From assembly GCA_949935895.1 (NCBI GenBank), contig CATLGL010000046.1, positions 1-11,347 of the forward strand: DNA of 11,347 bases, written 5' to 3'. The notes under the pieces were generated by a model that saw only the letters and a list, made by a program, of their open reading frames with translations, was not told the origin of the DNA and searched no databases. Of the stretch, positions 5,239-11,347 are shown in pieces (position 1 is the stretch's first letter; each line of letters opens with the position of its first letter). Position numbers and translations under genes: made by a program. Source of the DNA: an uncultured Clostridia bacterium (lineage in GTDB: Bacteria; Bacillota; Clostridia; TANB77; CAG-508).

Positions 5239-6084
5239 TTACAAACCAGCTACAATATATTCTCCATTCTCTGTTGCTAATATATCTCCCGCTTCTGTTG
5301 TTATTGGAGATATAGCATCCATAACAATTTCGCTTAATTTATCTATTTGAACCTGTAGACTTCCTGCTGCATCTTCTGATAACTGATTCTTCATTTCTTG
5401 AAACCATGCATCAAACGTTTCCTCTTCTTCTACGAAAAAGTTTGACATTATTTGCTTAAATTCTTCAAAGTAAGTATCATGTTCCGCTTCTTGATCTTCA
5501 TAATATTTTTTATATGCTGCTTGCCATTGAGCATATAAAGTAGAAGTATCAACTTGATAAAGTAAGCTTGTAACCCAAGGGCATTCATCACTTCCTCTAC
5601 AATCCGTAATTAAGTCTTGAGTAATTTCTACACAAGAAGGACTTATTCTAATATCAGCCAATCTAAATTCTGCTATATCCTCTTCTGTATTAATATTAGG
5701 ATGTATAGGATTACTTGAAGCTGAACCTTGTCTATAAACTATACTTCCAACTCTTCCAGATTGTGTTTTATCAACTTGGGCAACTATACTATCAATTCTT
5801 GTTAACACTTCTGAATTTTGTGATATAGTTATTGTCAAATCACTTGGATTTTCAAACCATTTATCTCCTATCAAGGCATAACCTGCAGATACAATTACAT
5901 TCATTCCATCTTTTGCTGAAAAAACTTGTAGAAAATCTGATGGAGTCCCTTTTGGTGTTGCAAAAACTCCATTACTTATTAATTTTCTATATGGTCTATT
6001 CATATCATCTGCTGAATATGTTCTATCTTCATCAATTGCATCAAAAAATCCAGCATCTACTTTATATTTCACATCATTTGCCAT
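5239..6084 (-). CDS. Baseplate / upper tail-fibre structural protein
   Basis: The 281-residue product follows the hub protein gene by 15 bases and has AAGGAGG before its ATG at 6084. Its N-terminal half is beta-rich and resembles N-terminal domains of phage baseplate or receptor-binding-protein carriers: VDAGFFDAIDEDRTYSADDM, then NRPYRKLISNGVFATPKG and GMNVIVSAGYALIGDKWFEN. The C-terminal half has an acidic coiled-coil-like stretch (YYEDQEAEHDTYFEEFKQIM to DAWFQEMKNQL), then a short helix and ENGEYIVAGL at the end, which may dock the next fibre protein. This fits a protein bridging the hub and the diversified tip. The precise family name is not certain. Confidence 0.8.
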   Translation of the reverse strand: MANDVKYKVDAGFFDAIDEDRTYSADDMNRPYRKLISNGVFATPKGTPSDFLQVFSAKDGMNVIVSAGYALIGDKWFENPSDLTITISQNSEVLTRIDSIVAQVDKTQSGRVGSIVYRQGSASSNPIHPNINTEEDIAEFRLADIRISPSCVEITQDLITDCRGSDECPWVTSLLYQVDTSTLYAQWQAAYKKYYEDQEAEHDTYFEEFKQIMSNFFVEEEETFDAWFQEMKNQLSEDAAGSLQVQIDKLSEIVMDAISPITTEAGDILATENGEYIVAGL

Positions 6085-6099
6085 TTTCTGCCTCCTTCT

Positions 6100-7257
6100 T
6101 TATTCTTCTATATTTTCAAAAGTTGGTTCCATAGTGTAACCATTATCATCTTGATTTTCTATTACTTCAGATATTCTTACATCAATAGAAATTCCATATT
6201 CATTAACAATATTTACGATATCTCCCAAGTCATAATCTTCTTTATATCTATAACTCATTCCTACTATAACCTCTCCAGAGAAAGAAGTTACAGAAGTATA
6301 TGTTGACATTTTTTCATATCCTGTATTTTTTAAGTTCTCAATATAAATATTGCTACATAATTGAACATTTGTAACTTCCCCTGCATCATTTTTTGTAATT
6401 ATTGCAATATTGCTTCCATTTACTTGATAATAAATTACATTGTTTATAACTTTTTCTTTACCATTTGGGTAATTTGTTAGCAATTCATCATAATCAATTT
6501 CACTAGAAATATCACGAGCATCAACATATAATTCGTGTCTATCAATTCCTACACCATTACCAATAGTTGTTGTTCTTCTTGCTACCCCTTCTCCTTCTCC
6601 AGCAACTAATGCAACATTTTTTATGTTACTATCATCCTTTGAATAATCTGTTGTAGAAATATTATCGTAGTTATGAGAAAAAGTAATATATTTACTTTTA
6701 TCTCTACCTTTATATAACGCAAAAACAAAGTTACCATTATTAATGGTAACTCTATATCCCCATCCATATTGTTTGCATAGTTTTTGTATCTTAATTCCAA
6801 CATTATCATAAGTCACTTGTTCACGTATAGTATCAGAAAAACCTATTTTATCTGCAAGAACAAAATTCTTGATTTTTCTATCTGCATTTGTTGGATTAAT
6901 AATTGAATCATTAATAAGTGTTCTTATATAATCTTCAACTAACCCATTAAAATTAGTTTGTTTTACTACTATTCTTTGTTCTAGAATGTCTGTTATATCT
7001 TTGCCTGTTAGAATTAGTTGATTTCCATTTTCTTCATCAGTCTGTATTTCTATTTTTTTGATTTTACAAACCATATCATCATCATTTCGTGCAATATATT
7101 TACACTCTTTTATTTTTCTAAAATTCTCTTCAGAAGCCGAAATAACTAATTCGCAATCACCAATATCATTATACCTTTTTGCCCATATTGCACTTGAGTA
7201 TGTATCAATTATATATTTTTTATTTAATTCATTATCTAATAAATAGAATTCTTCCAT
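6100..7257 (-). CDS. Siphovirus Gp37-like baseplate hub / tail-associated protein
   Basis: The 385-residue product resembles the ReqiPepy6 Gp37-like family, tail-tip proteins related to the gp27/Tal baseplate hub. Recognisable parts are the start (EEFYLLDNELNKKYIIDTYS, then SAIWAKRYNDIGDCELVI), the middle LILTGKDITDILEQRIV, an NFNGLVEDYIRTLINDSIIN segment, and a beta-rich C-terminus ending DYDLGDIVNIVNEYGISIDV and ISEVIENQDDNGYTMEPTF. It begins seven bases after the Dit stop, with AGGAG about 13 bases upstream of the ATG, so it is translated in the same operon. The hub joins the tail tube end (Dit) to the fibre proteins encoded downstream. No peptidase domain is seen at the C-terminus, unlike longer Tal proteins. 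Confidence 0.87.
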   Translation of the reverse strand: MEEFYLLDNELNKKYIIDTYSSAIWAKRYNDIGDCELVISASEENFRKIKECKYIARNDDDMVCKIKKIEIQTDEENGNQLILTGKDITDILEQRIVVKQTNFNGLVEDYIRTLINDSIINPTNADRKIKNFVLADKIGFSDTIREQVTYDNVGIKIQKLCKQYGWGYRVTINNGNFVFALYKGRDKSKYITFSHNYDNISTTDYSKDDSNIKNVALVAGEGEGVARRTTTIGNGVGIDRHELYVDARDISSEIDYDELLTNYPNGKEKVINNVIYYQVNGSNIAIITKNDAGEVTNVQLCSNIYIENLKNTGYEKMSTYTSVTSFSGEVIVGMSYRYKEDYDLGDIVNIVNEYGISIDVRISEVIENQDDNGYTMEPTFENIEE

Positions 7258-7263
7258 ATAATC

Positions 7264-8124
7264 TTAAACTCCTAAATATACTTTGTAATAATTAAAATGA
7301 ATATCTACTAGCATATCATCAGATCCTTCATCAGCCAAGAAACTAAAGTTATTGTCTCCTATTCCTAGCTGAAAGAATGTAGATCCATTTCTAACATAAG
7401 GAATTAAGTTATATTTAACTGCATCCCTCGTTAAAATTACTGATTTGCTTCCTCTATTACAATTGATTATCAATTTATCATTTTTTACAAATTCATAATC
7501 AATAATAAAATTTTCTCCATTATCAACATTACGAATTTCCAATTTCTTAACTGTACCCATAAAAGTAACATCTATTATTAATCCAGTTTCACTTTCACTA
7601 TCATTTATAACATTTGTTACTTTTTCAAGTTCAAGAGTAGAAAATGGAATTGGTTTGTCTATATTTATAGAAAAAGGAAATGTGAATTTTTTTATAATTT
7701 TTGAAATGCTTTGTATTATTGTATCTATATCTTTGAAATATGGATTTGGACATAAAATTGAGATTTGTGCAACTTGTTTTTGTACAAAAGGAGTAACTTC
7801 TAATGTTTGAACATATCCTTCAATAAAAACATCTCTTGAATCATCTTTATAATAGATTTTGCACCATTCTTTATTTCTAAAATATTTATACAATGTTAAC
7901 CTATTCTTTTGAACATCTCCATTAATATACACAGTAATAACAATTTCTCTATTTGGAATTCTTGAACTATTAAAAGAAGATCCATCACCATTTGCATAAT
8001 TTGATGTATTTATATTTGCATTTGGAGGGTTTAATCCAGAAATATCTGCTACTTGATAGTTTTCCTCGTTGTTTGTAAGTTCTAAAACCGCTCCTTTAGC
8101 ATTTTCAACTTTTAATGTAAACAT
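7264..8124 (-). CDS. Distal tail protein (Dit-like)
   Basis: The 286-residue product has the position and build of a Dit protein, the hexameric ring that closes the tail tube and anchors the hub. The N-terminal part (FTLKVENAKGAVLELTNNEE, NREIVITVYINGDVQKNRLT, KIYYKDDSRDVFIEGYVQTL) matches the beta-barrel arm of Sipho_tail-family proteins. CPNPYFKD around residue 150 is the typical end of that domain. The C-terminal part (residues about 170-286) is a galectin-like beta region with VDVTFMGTVKKLEIRNVDNG-like strands and ends NYYKVYLGV. The ATG at 8124 has GGAGG upstream. It follows the tape measure stop by 15 bases. Confidence 0.85.
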   Translation of the reverse strand: MFTLKVENAKGAVLELTNNEENYQVADISGLNPPNANINTSNYANGDGSSFNSSRIPNREIVITVYINGDVQKNRLTLYKYFRNKEWCKIYYKDDSRDVFIEGYVQTLEVTPFVQKQVAQISILCPNPYFKDIDTIIQSISKIIKKFTFPFSINIDKPIPFSTLELEKVTNVINDSESETGLIIDVTFMGTVKKLEIRNVDNGENFIIDYEFVKNDKLIINCNRGSKSVILTRDAVKYNLIPYVRNGSTFFQLGIGDNNFSFLADEGSDDMLVDIHFNYYKVYLGV

Positions 8125-8139
8125 TTCTATTCTCCCTCC

Positions 8140-11100
8140 TTAAGCATTTACTAAATTTAACAAATTCTTTGTTTGTCTGTATAATTGCAATCTCGATGGT
8201 TGTTTTGGTGCATTAATAATTTGTGTAAAATTATTAGTATTTGAAGTAGTATTTGATATATTATTTGTAGTTGCTGCATTATTACCTTTTAATTGTTCTT
8301 TCATATCATTTGCTACTGCTTTAATCCAATATTTATTTTTATGCAATGGAACAACAGCCTCGTCTCCTTTTCCTTCAAGTAAATATGGCTTACCTTTTTT
8401 TACAACAGTACCCATTTCTAGTTGTGGAATTTGAGGAACATTAAAGCTATGTATCCAGTCAAAAGGTTTAATCCCTACTATTTCAATACCTTTTATCTTC
8501 TCTAATATTCCATTTATGGCATTAAAAGGAACCGCTATTACTTTATTTATTCCACCTATTATTCCATTAACAACTGTTTTGAAAACATTAACAATTCCTT
8601 CTTTTATTCCATCAAAAATTTTTCCTCCTGCACTAAATACATTCTTTACAGCTTGCCATGCATTTGAAAATATATTTTTGAACCAATCAGTAACATGAGA
8701 AAATGCATTCTGTATGCCTTGCCAAATTCCTCCAAAGAAATCTCCTACTCCAGAAAAGGCATTTTTTATACCTTCCCATGCTCCTTGGAACATATTCCTA
8801 AACCAATCACCTATTCCACTAAGTATTGAAGTAACATTATCCCAAAGCCCACCAAAGAATTCTCCAATACCTTGGAAGATTGCAACTATATTGTCCCATG
8901 CTTGTTGGAACATATCTTTAAACCAAGTTCCTACATTTGCAAAAACATTCTTTATACCTTCCCATGCTCCGTTGAAAAAATTGTCCTAGTTGTTCTGGTA
9001 ATTGTGCTAATGCTTGGAAAATTGCTACAATTATTTGTGGAATTGCTTTTATTAATTCCATACATATTTGTGGAATCGCCATAACAAGTCCCATAAATAA
9101 TTGAATTGCCCCTTGAATAAGTGTAGGTAAGTTTTCAATTAACACTTGCACTATTGTCATAACAATTTTTGGTATTTCTGGTATTAAGGCTTGTATAATT
9201 TGTGGAATTGCATCTATTATTCCCATTAACAATTGTATTGCTCCTTGAATAATTGCACTTATTCCGTTTATTAAGCCATTGACTATTGCTTTTATAATAC
9301 TTGGTAATGCATCTAAAAGAGCATCAATAATTTGTGGAATTGCATCGACTATTCCCATTAACAATTGTATTGCTCCATCTATTAAAAGAGGTATGCCTGT
9401 AATCAGACCATTTACAATACTATCTATTATTTGTGGTAATGCATTTAAAATTGATTTGATAACTGTTGGAATTGCTTCAATTATTGCCATAAAGAATTGT
9501 ATTGCCCCATTTATCAAATCAGGTATTCCATTTACTAATGCTTGTACTAATTGAGGGATCATATTCACAAATGCTGTTACAATTTGTGGTATCATGGTTC
9601 CCATTCCCTCTAATAGACTTTTTATTATTTGAATACCTGCAGTTACCAATTCTGGTAACAAATTAATTATTGCATTTATTATTGATTGCAGTAGATTTGG
9701 TAATGCACTAACTAAGCTTTGGATTAGTTTTGTAACAGCAGATAATAAGTCTGGTAGTATTCCTTCTATTATTGATATTAGTCGTGGTATAAGTCCATTA
9801 ATTAGATCAGGAAGTTTTTTTAGCACTTCTTGTACTCTTGGAATTAAATTTTCAGCCACTGTTACAACACTATCAATCATATTATCCATTAGACCTGTAA
9901 AATCTGCATTATCATCTGCTATACCCACTAGTAGATTGCTCCATGCGGATTTCATAGAATTAACGCTTCCTTGAATAGTTGTACTTGCTTCTTTTGCTGT
10001 GGTTCCTGTTATTCCCATATTGTCTTGTACTAAATGTATAGCTTCAACAACATCGGCATAACTTTCTATTGTTAAATCTCCTGCTTGACCTTGTGCTTTC
10101 GCTAGTTTATTTGCATCGCTGATTAGTCTTTCCATTTCTGATTTTGTACCGCCATAACCTAATTTCAAGTTATCTAGCATCGTATAATTTTGTTTTGCAA
10201 ATCCTTGATAAGCATTCTGTATTGATTCCATAGATGTTCCCATTTTATTTGCATTATCAGACATATCGGTTATAGCTTTATCAGCAACTTGAGCAGATTT
10301 TTCTGTATCTCCATTTAAACTTTGCAATAATGAAGCAGAAAATGAAGTTACTGTTTCCATATATTGATTTGCAGAAAGTCCTGCTGTCTTATATGCATTA
10401 TTGGCATATCCTTCGACTATTCCAGAACTATCTTTGAATAATGTTTCAACACCACCAACTAATTGTTCATAGTCTCCATATCCTGCTATTGCTTGTTTTC
10501 CTACATCAACTATGGCACTTCCTAATCTTTTCAAAGCACCTATTCCAGCTTCAATAGCATCTGCAGCTAAATTTGCTAGAACTCCTTTCATAACAGTAAA
10601 ACCACCTTGAGAAGCTTCATTTGCGGAGTCCCCAGCATCTTTTATACTTTTATCTAATTTGTCTGCTGCTTTATCAGCACTCTCCATCTTTGTTTTATTT
10701 TCATCTAGATCACTAGACAAAGTTTTTACTTCTTTTGCTAGATTCTTCGCCTCAGTAGAGTTCTTGCCATATTGTAATACCGCTTCTTTATATGCTTCTT
10801 TTGCTTTATTAACTGCACTTTGTTGTGATTCGATTGTACTTGATAATTGACTAGTTGCACTTTTTGCTTTTTCTTCTGCAGATTGTACCTCTTTTAATTT
10901 TGCACTATAATTGCTATATTCTTTTTCAGTTTTTGCTACAGTTGCTTCTTGATTGTTTATAGTAACAGTTAAATATGCAACTTGTTTTTTCATAGATGAG
11001 TGAGCAGATTCTGCTTTATTTAATTGGCTTTCTAAATTTCTAACCTCATCAGAATTTTCTCCATAGGTCTTTTTTGCTTCTTCTAGTTTTTGCTTTAAGT

Positions 11101-11347
11101 TTTCAACTTCAGTAGCAGATAATTTCTCATATTTTTGTGCCGTTTGTAATTGAGATTGATATGCTTGCAATTTTGATGTTTGAGCTTCTATTGATGTCTT
11201 TAATTGCTTCAATTTAGCGTTCAATCCATCGGTCGACTTTGACCAATCATCTAAACCTGCACTTGCTTTGCTAAATTCTGATTTTGAGAGTTTCATTAGA
11301 TTATTTGCTTCATTTATATTTTTCTTAAATTCAGATATATCCAGCTT
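8140..11347 (-). CDS. Tape measure protein (partial; N-terminus beyond the window), needs a +1 shift at a CGG codon
   Basis: The tape measure sets siphophage tail length and is ejected ahead of DNA. The frame is open to the right edge, so ATG 11296 is internal and at least 1,068 residues are encoded. In order: an N-terminal coiled coil with Lys/Gln/Ala heptads (about 11347-10650); a phage minor-tail TMP core (GYGDYEQLVGGVETLFKDSS to TTIQGSVNSMKSAWSNLLVG); a long hydrophobic repeat region with ALPQIIDSIVNGL-type units of 44 residues; then a second repeat series GAWEGIKN-F--G-WF--MFQ; and a hydrophilic tail with GKPYLLEGKGDEAVVPLHKN. The zero frame meets CGG at 8969-8971 and stops 17 codons later. 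Skipping the C gives FFQ-GAWEGIKNVFANVG and continues for 276 residues to TAA at 8140. The start of the downstream ORF (ATG 8913) has no good ribosome binding site, so it is not an independent gene. Confidence 0.93.
8590..8990 (-). repeat. Degenerate aromatic/glycine repeats in the tape measure C-terminal region
   Basis: Units of roughly 30-35 residues alternate W-x-(G/N)-(I/V) and G-(D/E)-(W/F)-F-(G/K/R) motifs: GAWEGIKNVFANVGTWFKDM, then FQQAWDNIVAIFQGIGEFFG, GLWDNVTSILSGIGDWFRNM, FQGAWEGIKNAFSGVGDFFG and GIWQGIQNAFSHVTDWFKNI. These are typical of tape-measure C-termini. The FQGAWEGIKNA unit (around 8757-8791) is the internal sister copy that shows the extra base at 8971. Confidence 0.8.
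8969..8971 (-). other. In-frame CGG codon at the +1 frameshift of the tape measure gene
   Basis: The zero frame reads TTT TTT CAA CGG AGC ATG. The sister repeat around 8777-8790 reads TTC CAA GGA GCA TGG with no C between CAA and GGA. Removing the C here gives the same Q-G-A-W-E-G-I-K-N. This pins the shift to the CGG codon within one base. Confidence 0.88.
9069..9596 (-). repeat. 132-bp tandem repeats encoding hydrophobic 44-residue tape-measure units
   Basis: The phrase TGTGGAAT(T/C)G on the plus strand recurs at 9069, 9201, 9333 and, diverged, near 9465, a spacing of 132 bases. It encodes (A/G)IPQII units with GAIQL(L/F)MG(I/L)V-AIPQII cores. Units 9201 and 9333 are nearly identical over about 40 bases; flanking units are more diverged. 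Such repeats can add or remove tail-length units by recombination. Confidence 0.8.

Noticed and set aside
1213..8124. TGA read as tryptophan
   Set aside because: No gene needs a TGA to be read through, and tryptophans in conserved positions use TGG. TGA is simply unused as a stop in these genes, which is unremarkable for 13 genes in AT-rich DNA.
8140..8913. The C-terminal tape-measure part as an independent gene
   Set aside because: The ATG at 8913 lies in the middle of a repeat unit and has no good ribosome binding site; the repeat unit before it is coded only in this frame upstream of the ATG.
584..8971. Four independent homopolymer sequencing errors
   Set aside because: None of the four extra bases lies in a homopolymer and the four contexts share only CGG. 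Not fully excluded without reads, but a poor fit.
8972..8980. UUU-UUU-C in the tape measure as a classical P-site +1 slippery site (tRNA-Phe moving from UUU to UUC)
   Set aside because: It would work mechanistically, but the sister repeat shows that CAA is read in the zero frame before the shift, and the other three genes have no such sequence. CGG is the common element.

Overview
The window is an AT-rich stretch of phage or prophage DNA. Every gene is on the minus strand, so it reads right to left. Gene content and order are those of the late region of a siphophage infecting a low-GC Bacillota host. From the right edge: tape measure (8140-11347, N-terminus outside the window), distal tail protein (7264-8124), Gp37-like baseplate hub (6100-7257), a baseplate/fibre component (5239-6084), and a C-type-lectin-like tail protein (4333-5172). 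Next come a diversity-generating retroelement, a small acidic protein, an XkdX-type protein and a lysis cassette (1493-1847, holin 1213-1473, a tiny ORF, and an amidase endolysin with three CW_7 repeats at 31-1042). Most starts have a strong AGGAGG-type ribosome binding site. Twelve of the genes end in TAA and one in TAG.

The diversity-generating retroelement (DGR) is complete in layout: target gene with a 3'-terminal variable repeat (VR 4345-4439), a 7-bp hairpin just after the target gene, avd (3755-4270), template repeat (TR 3638-3732), a structured spacer and reverse transcriptase (2357-3542). TR and VR differ at 11 of 95 positions. All 11 are adenines in the TR on the coding strand, which is the signature of DGR mutagenic homing.

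The most unusual feature is in translation. Four genes (tape measure, reverse transcriptase, a holin-associated protein and the endolysin) are each split by one +1 frameshift, and in every case the shift falls on an in-frame CGG codon. Skipping the C lets GGN be read as glycine and restores the full family-like protein. The junctions recreate the CPG zinc-ligand motif of the amidase and an internal tape-measure repeat whose sister copy lacks the extra base. I found no in-frame CGG anywhere else in the genes of the window, although CGG occurs about 17 times in the other two frames. The simplest reading is that CGG is not a sense codon here but an unassigned or quadruplet-read +1 frameshift codon. 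Four inactivating insertions or sequencing errors remain the alternatives to exclude. The affected genes cover tail length, target diversification and lysis, so correct expression of the late programme may depend on how the host handles CGG.
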